A DNA stretch of 64,000 nt from Planococcus glaciei (GCF_900099655.1 NZ_FNDC01000001.1:62001-126000); one strand, 5' to 3'. Positions 41,417 through 49,964 are shown, counted from the stretch's first letter. Program-made: numbers and translations. The notes: generated by a model from the sequence alone, not told the origin.

Positions 41417-42715
41417 GACCCCATACTTTTAGTGAATTTAGCTTTACTTGTCTTATTAATCGCGTTAACCGCCTTTTTCGTCGGCGCAGAATTTGCCGTT
41501 GTCAAAGTGCGCATGTCGCGCATCGAACAGCTGATTGAAGAAGGAAATAAAAAAGCCGTTCTTGTAAAGAAAGTGGTCAGCGATCTCGATTATTATTTAT
41601 CGGCTTGCCAGCTTGGCATCACGGTGACTGCCCTTGGCCTTGGGTGGCTCGGAGAACCGACAGTCGAACGCCTGCTGCATCCTTTATTTGAACTTCTCGG
41701 CGTCCCTGACTCCGTTTCGTTGATCATTTCGTTTGTGCTGGCATTTTCACTTGTGACATTCCTGCACGTGGTGGTCGGTGAAATGGCGCCAAAATCATTG
41801 GCGCTGCAGTTTGCAGAACGCATGACGCTGCTTTTGGCTCCACCGCTTTACTGGTTCGGCAAAATCATGGCTCCGTTCATTTTCCTGCTGAATGGTTCGG
41901 CTCGTGTATTCCTTCGGGTTTTCGGCGTGCAGCCAATCAGGGATGAGCAAGCCCATTCGGAAGAAGAACTGAAAATCATCATGGCCCAAAGTTTTCAAAG
42001 CGGCGAAATCAATCAGACCGAATTGTCCTATATGCAGAACATTTTCGCTTTTGATGAGCGAAGCGCCAAAGATGTCATGGTGCCGCGTACGCAAATTATC
42101 GCGTTCCCGCAGGATTTGAGCAGCGAGGAATTGCTGACAGAGCTTCGCGAACATCGTTATACCCGCTATCCGATAGCGAATGACGGCGATAAGGACGATT
42201 TGATCGGATTTATCAATGCCAAGGAAATTTTGACCCATTATGCAGTGAACGGTGAGGTCAATATGGCTGAGTTTATCCACGAGCTTCCCTATTTCCATGA
42301 AACCACGCCGCTTCAGACGGCTCTCATGAAAATGCAGAAGGACCGGACACACATCGCCTTAGTCATTGATGAGTATGGCGGCACATCCGGTATAATTACG
42401 ATGGAAGACATCCTGGAAGAAATTGTCGGAGAAATCCGCGATGAATTTGACGATGAAGAAGAAGCTGAGATTATTAAAGAAAGCGAGAACCGCTATTTGA
42501 TAGCGGGACGTGTCCTATTGAAGGACTTGGAAGAGCGCTTTAATATGGAGTTTGAAGACAGCGACGATATCGACACGATTGCCGGCTGGATCCAGCATCA
42601 GCTGATCGAGGCTGAAACCGGCGACATTGTGGAAAAAGAAGGATATCGCTGGTCGATTATCGATATGGAAAACCACCACATTCTAAAAGTGGCTGTTGAT
42701 ATTTTTAAAGACTGA
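41414..42715 (+). CDS. CNNM/CBS/CorC-type membrane protein (hemolysin-like, YhdP/YugS family)
   Basis: The 433-residue protein has an N-terminal CNNM (DUF21) transmembrane domain (1-185; [50 protein letters not shown]), two CBS domains (about 205-335; [34 protein letters not shown]) and a C-terminal CorC_HlyC domain (345-430). Members move or sense Mg2+ or other divalent ions. The only in-frame start is TTG at 41414 because an in-frame stop lies at 41402-41404. Its ribosome site is split by a hairpin (see 41384-41416). Confidence 0.9.
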   Translation: MDPILLVNLALLVLLIALTAFFVGAEFAVVKVRMSRIEQLIEEGNKKAVLVKKVVSDLDYYLSACQLGITVTALGLGWLGEPTVERLLHPLFELLGVPDSVSLIISFVLAFSLVTFLHVVVGEMAPKSLALQFAERMTLLLAPPLYWFGKIMAPFIFLLNGSARVFLRVFGVQPIRDEQAHSEEELKIIMAQSFQSGEINQTELSYMQNIFAFDERSAKDVMVPRTQIIAFPQDLSSEELLTELREHRYTRYPIANDGDKDDLIGFINAKEILTHYAVNGEVNMAEFIHELPYFHETTPLQTALMKMQKDRTHIALVIDEYGGTSGIITMEDILEEIVGEIRDEFDDEEEAEIIKESENRYLIAGRVLLKDLEERFNMEFEDSDDIDTIAGWIQHQLIEAETGDIVEKEGYRWSIIDMENHHILKVAVDIFKD

Positions 42716-42720
42716 CGACA

Positions 42721-42751
42721 AGAGGCTTTCCTATGTGGAAAGTCTTTTTTT
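42721..42751 (+). terminator. Terminator of the CorC-type gene
   Basis: Stem AGGCTTTCC / GGAAAGTCT (G-U tolerated) with TTTTTTTT. Confidence 0.85.
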
Positions 42752-42814
42752 TGGTTATATCACCCAGTTCCTTTCATTAGCGATTGACCCTTCTCTTTGC
42801 TTTCTATAGAATAA

Positions 42815-42826
42815 GAACAAATGTTC
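42815..42826. promoter_or_regulatory. LexA/DinR (SOS) box
   Basis: GAACAAATGTTC is an exact GAAC-N4-GTTC site, 27 nt upstream of the YolD-family ATG at 42853. Confidence 0.8.
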
Positions 42827-42852
42827 CTATTATAGAAAAAGGAGGGCTATTT

Positions 42853-43212
42853 ATGAAACTGAATAAACATCTATCGGTAAAAGGCCAAATCAAGGACCGT
42901 GGGCGCATCAAATGGACAGCGATGATGCTGACGGAGCATGTGGAGATGCTAAAAGAATGGCAGGAAGAAGATCGCTACAACTGCCGCCCTGTATTGGACG
43001 ACTTTGATTTGGAAGCGATTTTCGAGGAAATCCAGCTGGCTTACAAGCGGCAATGCGACGTTGAGATCCATATCTGGCGGCATGGCTCTGAAAAGTTCAC
43101 CGGTTTGATTACAGCTATTGATCTGCGCCTGCAAAAGCTTCATCTCGACACCGGGCTTCATATACAAAAGCTTTCATTTGACGAAATTATAGGAGCAAAA
43201 ACATTGGAATAA
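42853..43212 (+). CDS. YolD-like family protein
   Basis: The 119-residue protein matches YolD (KDRGRIKWTAMMLTEHVEMLKEW, then a C-terminal beta-rich part ending LSFDEIIGAKTL). YolD genes usually sit next to a Y-family polymerase gene (uvrX or yqjW) and are SOS-induced; here an exact SOS box precedes it but no polymerase gene is adjacent. The ATG at 42853 follows AAAGGAGGG. Predicted to work with a UmuC-like polymerase encoded elsewhere. Confidence 0.88.
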   Translation: MKLNKHLSVKGQIKDRGRIKWTAMMLTEHVEMLKEWQEEDRYNCRPVLDDFDLEAIFEEIQLAYKRQCDVEIHIWRHGSEKFTGLITAIDLRLQKLHLDTGLHIQKLSFDEIIGAKTLE

Positions 43213-43223
43213 AAAACAAAACG

Positions 43224-43262
43224 AAGCGGCATGGCAATTTGCATGTCCGCTTCTTTCTGTTT
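43224..43262 (+). terminator. Terminator of the YolD-like gene
   Basis: GAAGCGGCATG pairs with CATGTCCGCTTC (one bulge), followed by TTTCTGTTTTT. Confidence 0.7.
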
Positions 43263-43330
43263 TTAGGATTAAAGCTTGCCATTACGGGGCATATAAAAGA
43301 TAAGCAACATTAACTAAGGAGGTTGGATGT

Positions 43331-44179
43331 ATGAGCAAAGCAATGGCTGTCGCCAAAGATGTGGCCGGCGAAATCAAAAAAGACAGAGCCACGACATTGG
43401 CTGCTGCACAAGCTTATTATTATTTATTAGCTATTGTGCCATTATTAATTTTATTACTAGCAATTTTACCTTATCTACAGCTTGATCCAAATCGGGTTAT
43501 GGACTTTATTGCCACGGTTCTTCCAGGAGAAGTGGCTACCACGTTCCAGGATACGATTGTCAGCGTGGTCACAACGCCATCAGGCGGTTTATTGACATTC
43601 GGTATTTTGGGGACTCTCTGGTCTGCCTCTAATGCCATGACGGCTTTTATCGAAGCCACCAACCAGGCATATGATGTAGAAGAGACGCGTTCATTCATCA
43701 AACTGAAAGGCATGGCGATTCTTTTAACTCTGTTTATGTTGGTAGCGGTAATCATTGCTTTGGTTCTTCCGATATTCGGCGGCGCCATTATTGATATGAT
43801 CAGTTCATTCTTGAACTTGCCTCAGCAGACGGAAATCATTTTCCAAGTGCTGCGTTGGGTCATTTCGATTGCTGTGATGAGCTTAGTATTGGCGTTCCTT
43901 TATAAATTTGCGCCAAATAAACATTTTCCGTTCAAAGAAGTAATTATCGGAGCGGTGATTGCTACAGTGCTATGGCAAGTCGTGTCACTCGGCTTCTCGT
44001 TTTACGTATCAAACTTCGGCAGCTATTCTGCTACTTATGGCAGCCTTGGCGGTTTGATCGTCCTGATGCTGTGGTTTTTCCTAACCGGCTTAATTTTAGT
44101 GATCGGTGCAGAAATCAACGCCGTCTTGCACAAACGCAAACATACGAAAAATGCACCGGCTCAAGTATACGAAGAATAA
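43331..44179 (+). CDS. YihY/BrkB-family inner-membrane protein
   Basis: The 282-residue protein has about six hydrophobic segments. YihY signatures: TTLAAAQAYYYLLAIVPLLILLLA, LWSASNAMTAFIEATNQAYDVEETRSFIKLKG, and YSATYGSLGGLIVLMLWFFLTGLILVIGAEINA. Function unresolved (long thought RNase BN, later disproved). The stretch 43415-43480 uses AT-rich Leu/Ile codons more than its neighbours. Start ATG at 43331 with AAGGAGGTTGG. Confidence 0.88.
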   Translation: MSKAMAVAKDVAGEIKKDRATTLAAAQAYYYLLAIVPLLILLLAILPYLQLDPNRVMDFIATVLPGEVATTFQDTIVSVVTTPSGGLLTFGILGTLWSASNAMTAFIEATNQAYDVEETRSFIKLKGMAILLTLFMLVAVIIALVLPIFGGAIIDMISSFLNLPQQTEIIFQVLRWVISIAVMSLVLAFLYKFAPNKHFPFKEVIIGAVIATVLWQVVSLGFSFYVSNFGSYSATYGSLGGLIVLMLWFFLTGLILVIGAEINAVLHKRKHTKNAPAQVYEE

Positions 44180-44180
44180 G

Positions 44181-44224
44181 AAAAAACCAGCGCACTGGCA
44201 AATGTCAGCGTGCTGGTTTTATTT
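44181..44224. terminator. Bidirectional terminator
   Basis: Outer stem AAAACCAGC / GCTGGTTTT with inner pairs; T-tract TTTTATTTTT on the plus side and A-run on the other. Confidence 0.85.
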
Positions 44225-44992
44225 TTGGGCCATAACCATCCACTCATCGATCACAAACGTCCGGACTTCCCCGTTTTCGACATCAATTTGAAAATATTCC
44301 TGCACAGCTGCATCCGCTCCCAGCAAATGCTTTTCGACCTGCCGGATCTGCTCCTCGCTTTCAGCCGTCCTTCTTACCCATGTCGGGTACTGGAAAGTCT
44401 TTTTGCGGTCGAGCGATTGGATTTCCTTTAAGTTATTGTCCTGAAGCAATTGGCGCCATTCGTTTTTCGATAAGCAGCGCGCGTGGCTCGCGTCCCGCAG
44501 CTTTTCTGTGGTATTCATAAATAATGCCAGTTCGTTTTCTTCAGGTGCGATATTATCTATTAAAATAAACTTGCCGCCGGGTTTCAGGACACGCGCTGTT
44601 TCCCGGATAAACTTTTCCGGATGCGGAAAATGATGCGGGGCAATCCGGCAGACGGCGGCATCAAAGCTTTCCGGCAAAAAAGGCAGCGTTTCGGCATCTG
44701 CTATGACGTATAAAATATTGCCAAAGTCTTCTTTCAGATGCTTCGCTGTATTCTCCAGCATGGCTTCTGTCAAATCCGTTGAAACGACGGTGCCGGCATG
44801 CGGGGCAAGTGCTCTTGACACGTGCCCGCCGCCGGTTGCGATGTCCAGTGCAATCGATTTCTCTTCAAGCTGGAGCCATTCGGCAAGGAGCGGAAGGTCA
44901 TCGCCTTTTGCATGGATGGCGCTGGTTACGTATTTATCCGCGTTTTTGCCAAATACCGACTTCACTTTTTCTTTCAAATTGTCCTCCATCAT
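44219..44992 (-). CDS. Class I SAM-dependent methyltransferase
   Basis: The 257-residue methyltransferase has motif I LDIATGGGHVSRAL, motif II-like VVSTDLTEAMLE, IADAETLPFLPESFDAAVCRIAPHHF and LKPGGKFILIDNIAPE. It resembles the UbiE/YcgJ group. The substrate is unknown. The start ATG at 44992 (followed by a second ATG) lies 6 nt after GGAG, inside the end of the upstream dipeptidase gene, a 59-nt overlap. Confidence 0.88.
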   Translation of the reverse strand: MMEDNLKEKVKSVFGKNADKYVTSAIHAKGDDLPLLAEWLQLEEKSIALDIATGGGHVSRALAPHAGTVVSTDLTEAMLENTAKHLKEDFGNILYVIADAETLPFLPESFDAAVCRIAPHHFPHPEKFIRETARVLKPGGKFILIDNIAPEENELALFMNTTEKLRDASHARCLSKNEWRQLLQDNNLKEIQSLDRKKTFQYPTWVRRTAESEEQIRQVEKHLLGADAAVQEYFQIDVENGEVRTFVIDEWMVMAQK

Positions 44993-45959
44993 CCATCGCT
45001 CCTTGTCTTAGCCCTGGGCGGTGCTCCAGGAAATTCCGGTATGCAAAGCCTGCCACTTCGTCTTCCGAATAATGCTTTTGCAGTTCATTGATCAGATTCT
45101 GGAATTTCGAGGCATTTTCCAAATCATGAATATGGGAAACGATGCCGTCAAAATCCGAACCGATGCCGATCTGTTTAACTCCGCCCAGTCCGCAGAAATG
45201 GTCGATGTGCTTGATCAAATCCGAAATCTCTACCCGCGATGTATCTTCTTTGATGAAATCAAGGCAAAACACCACATCAATCAGGCCGTTCTTCGCAAAC
45301 ATCGCTTTCGCTTGTTCGTCGTCAAGGTTGCGTGGATGATCGCGAAGCGCCCGCGCATTGGAATGGCTCGCCATCGGGTAATCTGCCAGTTCCATGACTT
45401 CCCAGAAGCCTTTTACCGACAAATGCGAAACGTCCGTGAAAACCCTATGCTCATTGTTGAGCTGCACCACTTCTTTGCCGAGCAGCGTCAAGCCGCCTCC
45501 GCGCGGCTCCCCGGCGCCGTCCGCACACAGATTGGCGTTATTCCACGTCAAACCGATGGACAAGACACCGAGACGGTATAATTGGCGCAGCTTCATCAAA
45601 TCATTGCCGAAGGCATCTGCCCCTTCCAGTGTAAGGACGGCGCCGATTTCATCGTCTTTCAAGCGGTCGATGTCTTCCCATTTTTTGATGTGTTTCATGG
45701 CCGGGTTTTTCCCGAGCACTTCTGTATAGAACAAATCCACTTGTTCGAGTGCATGCTGCCATTTTTCCTCTGACGGCACATCCGGATACAGGAAGATGGC
45801 GAAAAACTGCACTTTCACCCCGCCCGCCTGAAGACGCTTGAAATTCGTATCCAGCACTTCCGAATCGGTGAAATGGAGCGGTTCCTGTTGAAAGAACCTG
45901 CCTCTTTTGGCTAATTGCAATTTTAATAGGGCATCGCAGTGGGTATCGATGATATGCAT
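44934..45959 (-). CDS. Membrane dipeptidase (renal dipeptidase, M19 family)
   Basis: The 341-residue zinc dipeptidase has IDTHCDAL (His-x-Asp), GALTLEGADAF, LTWNNANL, HLSVKGFWEV and SHSNARAL, RNLDD, and GIGSDFDG. In bacteria these act on dipeptides, including some D-residues. The last 20 or so residues are out of family register because the frame runs on into the methyltransferase start. Start ATG adjacent (TAA then ATG) to the end of the amidotransferase gene: the three genes look coupled. Confidence 0.88.
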   Translation of the reverse strand: MHIIDTHCDALLKLQLAKRGRFFQQEPLHFTDSEVLDTNFKRLQAGGVKVQFFAIFLYPDVPSEEKWQHALEQVDLFYTEVLGKNPAMKHIKKWEDIDRLKDDEIGAVLTLEGADAFGNDLMKLRQLYRLGVLSIGLTWNNANLCADGAGEPRGGGLTLLGKEVVQLNNEHRVFTDVSHLSVKGFWEVMELADYPMASHSNARALRDHPRNLDDEQAKAMFAKNGLIDVVFCLDFIKEDTSRVEISDLIKHIDHFCGLGGVKQIGIGSDFDGIVSHIHDLENASKFQNLINELQKHYSEDEVAGFAYRNFLEHRPGLRQGAMDDGGQFERKSEVGIWQKRG

Positions 45960-46682
45960 TTATTCATCTCCTTCTTCTGTACACGCCTCGATGAATCCTT
46001 TGAAGATGTTTTTGGAAGCTTCATCCGCGGCGATGGCCATGTTTTCAGGATGCCATTGAAGGCCGAGGACAAAATGATGTTCCTTGCTTTCGATCGCTTC
46101 CACTACCCCATCGCTCGCTGTTCCGCTAATCAAGAAAGGCTCCGGCACATTTCGGTTTGCTTGATGATGGCGGCTGTTGACTCTCAATTTTTCAGTGCCC
46201 GTCAAACGGTGAAGCAGTGATCCTTCCGCTACATGGACAAAGTGGCTGCCATGCTCTACCGGCGACTGCTGCTGATGCTGCAGCAAATTCCCTTCTTTTT
46301 GCGCAGCAATATCCTGATACATGTCTCCGCCTATAGCTACATTTAAAATCTGCGCTCCGCGGCAGACCCCTAAAATCGGTTTGCCGAGTTCCAGGACTTT
46401 CTGGATCAATGCCAGCTCAAACGCGTCCCGGGATGGAATGATTGTTCCGAGATTCGGATGCGGCTCTTCCCCAAAAAGCGTCGGGTCGACGTCGTAGCCG
46501 CCCGCTGCAAACAGCCCGTCAATCCGCTCTGCGATCTGGTCGATGTCGCTGTCCTGCAGCAAATGCGGCAGCATGATCGGCAGTCCGCCCGCCTGCAGAA
46601 GCGCGTCTGTATCCGCTTGCTGAATATGGTATTTTGCTTTCCCTAATTCTTTTGATGACGTCACACCGATGATTGGTTTCAT
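45960..46682 (-). CDS. Class I glutamine amidotransferase-like / gamma-glutamyl-GABA hydrolase (PuuD type)
   Basis: The 240-residue peptidase C26 protein has nucleophile Cys107 in LGVCRGAQILNV and the His/Glu pair in LQWHPE. A GG-x-D-VDPTLFGEEP loop after residue 60 is typical for PuuD. It would hydrolyse gamma-glutamyl amide bonds such as gamma-glutamyl-GABA. ATG at 46682 with GGGAGG; the longer upstream frame is a shadow. Its stop touches the dipeptidase ATG, so co-translation is likely. Confidence 0.88.
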   Translation of the reverse strand: MKPIIGVTSSKELGKAKYHIQQADTDALLQAGGLPIMLPHLLQDSDIDQIAERIDGLFAAGGYDVDPTLFGEEPHPNLGTIIPSRDAFELALIQKVLELGKPILGVCRGAQILNVAIGGDMYQDIAAQKEGNLLQHQQQSPVEHGSHFVHVAEGSLLHRLTGTEKLRVNSRHHQANRNVPEPFLISGTASDGVVEAIESKEHHFVLGLQWHPENMAIAADEASKNIFKGFIEACTEEGDE

Positions 46683-46796
46683 ATGTATTGCCTCCCAGAA
46701 GTATTTGTCCGAATATATTAAAGATACAGAAAAGACGAAAGAATTGCTAGATAAGTGAAAGGAATAATTCGTATAGACTTCCATTTCTCCACAACA

Positions 46797-46830
46797 AGGC
46801 CCCGAAAAGAACTTGCTTTTCGGGGCCTCT
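46797..46830 (-). terminator. Terminator of the DacC-type gene
   Basis: 12-bp stem AGGCCCCGAAAA / TTTTCGGGGCCT; minus-strand tail TGTTGTGGAG has few T residues. Confidence 0.7.
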
Positions 46831-46833
46831 CGT

Positions 46834-48333
46834 TTATTCGCCTTCGTATTCCGCAATCGCTGTGGCAATTGCATCTTCAATTGGCGTCACGGTCGTTAAA
46901 TCGTTGTTGATGACAATCGAAAAGATCAGTTTTTCCCCGTCTTTTGTTGTTGCGTAGCCGGACAATGAAGACACAGCAGTCAAGCTGCCCGTTTTAGCTG
47001 CGACATTGCCGGTTGCTGCTCCCGTCTTCATCCGGTTGCGGAGCGTTCCGCCTACCATGCGGTCCGCAGCTCCTGCTACAGGAAGCGACGTGAGGAACGT
47101 ATCGTACCAGTCTCTGTTCTGCGCTGCATAAAGAAGCTGCGAGATTTCATTGGCCGGAACCAAGTTTACATGGGACATGCCGGAAGCATCGCGCAATTGA
47201 ATCGTGTCCGTGTCGACCCCAAGATCCGCCGCTGCTCCTTCCATGACTTCAATTCCTGCATCCCAGCTGCCTTCACCGGATACAACCCGGCCCATCTCTT
47301 TTGCCAAAATTTCTCCGTGCCCGTTATTGCTCAGTTTCATGAATGGAATGAAAAGCTCACGCAGCGACATGGATTTGCGCTCTGCAAGCAAGGTGCTCTC
47401 TTCAGGTGTTTTGCCCATCGCCATTTTATGTTTGCCGATCAACTGGATGCCTTCAGCCAACAAGGCATTTTCAAACAAGTCCAGGGCATAACCGGACGGC
47501 TCCCATACCGCAATCCATTCGCGTGTGCGCGATCCTTCAAGCGGCATTTCCCCTTCGATGATGATGTCATTGCTTCCGTGCTCGCGTGTAATGGAGACGT
47601 TTTTTTTCTGGCCAGCCGCTACAGTCGTTGTTTTGTTGATGATGTTGACGTAATCGGTGTAAGGCGTAAGCGTCACTTTTGTTTTGCTGCCTGCCTGATC
47701 TCCTGGATTGACTTCCACAATGACTGACCCTGCGTCATAGTCTTCGTTCGGCGAAGCCGTCAATGCCGAAACTTGTCCGCCGTAATAATAGATTTCATCT
47801 TTCCATGTCAGGTCTTCAGACAGGCGCTCATCGTCGTACCAAGTGTCATCGCCGATCAAATCGCCTTTCACTTTCTGGATGCCCTGGCTTTTCAATTCGG
47901 CAGCAAACTGCTCGAAATCTTCTTGCAGCAAAGTCGGATCCCCTTTGCCTTTCAAATACAAATTCCCTTGCAGAACTTTTCCCGACAGTTTTCCATCAGT
48001 AAGCACTTCTGTGCTGAATTGATAATCCTCGCCCAATGTCTCAAGGGCTGCTGTGCTGCTGAACAACTTCGTATTGGAAGCCGGTTTCAGCCGGACATCT
48101 CCGAAATGATCGTAAATCACTTCACCCGAATCCGCTTTCCGGATGCTGACGCCAGCCAGTGCCCCGTCCAGCCGCTTGTCCTGCAAAATTTGATTTACTT
48201 GATTGGCCAAGCTGGCATATTCTTCATCCGCTCCAGCCGACTGGTTCACCTGTCCCCATTGCATCGGCGAAATAGCCAATACCGCCGCTAAAAACAATAA
48301 AACTCCCCACTTCCAAGACCGCTTCTTCTTCAC
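46834..48333 (-). CDS. dacC: D-alanyl-D-alanine carboxypeptidase/endopeptidase (PBP4a, DacC/DacB type)
   Basis: This 499-residue class C penicillin-binding protein trims peptidoglycan peptides. It has a hydrophobic N-terminal signal (residues about 10-30) and Ser86-N-T-Lys89 (PASNTKLF), followed by a large insert domain, Ser-Asn-Asn (KLSNNGHG) and Lys-Thr-Gly (AAKTGSL). Acts outside the membrane. The GTG start at 48333 follows GGGGAGATGG and starts a normal signal peptide; the upstream frame is rejected. Confidence 0.9.
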   Translation of the reverse strand: MKKKRSWKWGVLLFLAAVLAISPMQWGQVNQSAGADEEYASLANQVNQILQDKRLDGALAGVSIRKADSGEVIYDHFGDVRLKPASNTKLFSSTAALETLGEDYQFSTEVLTDGKLSGKVLQGNLYLKGKGDPTLLQEDFEQFAAELKSQGIQKVKGDLIGDDTWYDDERLSEDLTWKDEIYYYGGQVSALTASPNEDYDAGSVIVEVNPGDQAGSKTKVTLTPYTDYVNIINKTTTVAAGQKKNVSITREHGSNDIIIEGEMPLEGSRTREWIAVWEPSGYALDLFENALLAEGIQLIGKHKMAMGKTPEESTLLAERKSMSLRELFIPFMKLSNNGHGEILAKEMGRVVSGEGSWDAGIEVMEGAAADLGVDTDTIQLRDASGMSHVNLVPANEISQLLYAAQNRDWYDTFLTSLPVAGAADRMVGGTLRNRMKTGAATGNVAAKTGSLTAVSSLSGYATTKDGEKLIFSIVINNDLTTVTPIEDAIATAIAEYEGE

Positions 48334-48494
48334 TTTTCCATCTCCCCTAATTGCGTGATAACAGAAGCGTATCATAAGAAGAAAAAGAATATTCCGATTT
48401 TTATGTAAATGAATCTATAAACATAGCAATTTCTATAACATATGATAAAATTATCCATTTATTAATAAAAAAATTTAAGCTGCTCCAATAAAAA

Positions 48495-48602
48495 AGAAGT
48501 TGCACCAAAAGTAATGTGGGGCAACTCCTTTGCGACAAAGCTAGCGCCGGGACAGGGATATGAAGGAGCAAGAGTACTCTCCAACACTCCATTAGAAGCA
48601 AA
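48495..48602. repeat. Dispersed intergenic hairpin repeat, copy 2 (inverted, degenerate)
   Basis: Read on the plus strand this matches the reverse complement of the right part of copy 1 (4344-4530): shared blocks include CCAAAAGTAAT, CAACTCCTTTGCGAC, AAGCTAGCG, GAGCAA, AGTACTC and TTAGAAG. The middle has lost about 40 nt and the hairpin has mismatches. It lies between dacC and the flavin reductase gene (gap 48334-48609), near the reductase stop. Confidence 0.7.
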
Positions 48603-48609
48603 GACTTTC

Positions 48610-49170
48610 TTATACTTTTTGTCCGACGACTAAATCGGCCTTTCGCCTTTCAATAATCTCTGAAAAGTATTCCACTTGTTTTTGGATTCGCTGTTCCACG
48701 TCTTGGTCGATAATCGGCTTTTCCGGATTTGTTTTATCGATTTGGCTGTCCACCAGATAAACGCCTTTTAAGTTTTGCCCTTTTAATGTCGCAAGCAAAG
48801 GTTTTAAGGTATATTCAAGCGCCAATAGGTGGGCAGAACTTCCGCCTGTCATGAGCGGCAATACCGGTGTATCCTGCAAGACATCCTGCGGCAACAGGTC
48901 GATCAACGCTTTTAAGACACCGGAATAAGCGGCCTTATACACCGGAGAGCCTACAATTACGCCTTTTGCGCCGTGGATCAGCGTACTGATTTCCGCGATG
49001 GCGTCGCTGTCATATTTCCCTAAAAATAAATCTTCCTGCGGCACATCTCTAACGGATATATGGCTGACCGAAAAGCCGACTTCTTTCAGCAGCTCTCCTA
49101 AATGCTTTAATACTAGCTCCGATCGTGAAACCTCAGAAGGGCTTCCTGACAAAATTACGATATCGCTCAT
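48610..49170 (-). CDS. NADPH-dependent FMN reductase (SsuE-like)
   Basis: The 186-residue flavodoxin-like reductase has ILSGSPSEVSRSELVL (phosphate loop), GVIVGSPVYKAAYSGVLKALIDLLP and MTGGSSAHLLALEYTLKPLLATL. Such enzymes supply FMNH2 to sulfonate monooxygenases (SsuD) and related two-component enzymes. It is preceded by a SAM-I riboswitch, so it is switched on when S-adenosylmethionine is low, fitting sulfur salvage. No monooxygenase gene is adjacent. The ATG at 49170 has AAAGGGAGAG. Confidence 0.88.
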   Translation of the reverse strand: MSDIVILSGSPSEVSRSELVLKHLGELLKEVGFSVSHISVRDVPQEDLFLGKYDSDAIAEISTLIHGAKGVIVGSPVYKAAYSGVLKALIDLLPQDVLQDTPVLPLMTGGSSAHLLALEYTLKPLLATLKGQNLKGVYLVDSQIDKTNPEKPIIDQDVEQRIQKQVEYFSEIIERRKADLVVGQKV

Positions 49171-49220
49171 TGCACTCTCCCTTTCTTTTTTGAACTATGT
49201 ACCACTCGTTTCAAGGAGAC

Positions 49221-49380
49221 AAAAAAGCCTTCTTTCCTCGTAAAAGAGAAAAGAAGGCTTTGGTCCGCCCTGTTCTTATCTCTCAAGAATGAATTCTTGC
49301 TGGAGTTAGCACCTTTCTGACAAATGTCAGAGGTTGCTGAAGCGTCAACGGGCCAGTCCCTCGGCTTCTCTGGATAAGGT
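49221..49380 (-). promoter_or_regulatory. SAM-I (S-box) riboswitch with terminator
   Basis: Minus-strand reading shows all S-box landmarks: CTTATC opening (49378), GAGGGACTGGCCCG, CAGCAACC, AAGGTGCTAA, CCAGCAAG and closing GAGATAAG (about 49275). The intrinsic terminator at 49221-49261 (AAGCCTTCTTT / AAAGAAGGCTT with TTTTTT) follows. It controls the SsuE-like gene. Confidence 0.95.
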
Positions 49381-49467
49381 TATGAAGTTAATGTATATCA
49401 TAATACTCGGATTTATCTTTGTCAATAAAACGATTGATTTTTCTAAATTTTCATCAGAACTTTCGCA

Positions 49468-49572
49468 GTTGGGCGTAACCGATCCCAAGTTGGGCATATC
49501 GCCTTGCAGGTTGGGCGTAACCTCATAAAAGTCGGGCATAAACCTTACCGACTTGGGCATAAAATCAAAGTG
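49468..49572. repeat. Five-unit 21-bp degenerate tandem array, array 2
   Basis: Units start at 49468, 49489, 49510, 49531 and 49552. The conserved first part is GTTGGGCGTAAC, with variants GTTGGGCATATC, GTCGGGCATAAAC and CTTGGGCATAAAA; the rest varies. It begins 10 nt beyond the terminator of the minus-strand gene at 49615 (49578-49608) and ends before the S-box. Same period and copy number as array 1, different core. Confidence 0.8.
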
Positions 49573-49577
49573 CGCGC

Positions 49578-49608
49578 CAAAAGAGAGGTGCATGCTCTGC
49601 ACCTCTCT
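49578..49608 (-). terminator. Terminator of the small hypothetical gene
   Basis: 11-bp perfect stem AGAGAGGTGCA / TGCACCTCTCT with a minus-strand TTTTGG tail. Confidence 0.85.
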
Positions 49609-49614
49609 CACTGT

Positions 49615-49884
49615 TCAGCCTTCCCACTGGATATCCGTTGAATGGACAAGCCGTTCCCCTACAAAGATTCGGCATTGCACTTTAAAAAGACGCCAGCCGA
49701 TCGACACTTTAATGTCTTCCGTTTCGCCTTCCTCATTCTTCACTTTACCGAACAAGCGTGAACTAAGATGGAAACCGAGATGCTCATCCTGCAATACCCC
49801 GTCGACAAAAAGCTTTTCTCCCGCCACCGTTTTCTCCACCTGAATCGTGTGCGTCCCGTACTTCAGCTTCCAGACATCTCTCAT
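49615..49884 (-). CDS. Small hypothetical protein, unrecognised
   Basis: The 89-residue beta-rich protein (TIQVEKTVAGEKLFVDGVLQDE, GFHLSSRLFGKVK, IKVSIGWRLFKVQCRIFVGERLV) alternates strand-like segments, as in an OB- or Ig-like small domain. No signal peptide. Family not recognised. ATG at 49884 with GGAGGCGATGG. It has its own terminator and so is probably monocistronic; 128 nt lie between its start and the ribose operon terminator. Confidence 0.7.
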   Translation of the reverse strand: MRDVWKLKYGTHTIQVEKTVAGEKLFVDGVLQDEHLGFHLSSRLFGKVKNEEGETEDIKVSIGWRLFKVQCRIFVGERLVHSTDIQWEG

Positions 49885-49926
49885 TCCATCGCCTCCTGCA
49901 CTAAACTATTGAAGATAGTATAGCAG

Positions 49927-49964
49927 AAAAAGAGCCGTGCAAAATATTTGCACGACTCTTTTTC
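49927..49964 (-). terminator. Terminator of the ribose operon
   Basis: Stem AAAAAGAGCCGTGCAAA / TTGCACGACTCTTTTT (one mismatch); minus-strand T-tract. Confidence 0.88.

Noticed and set aside
49345-49611. 88-aa minus-strand frame over array 2
   Set aside because: Also produced by the period-21 repeat; it runs through the riboswitch and has no start signal.
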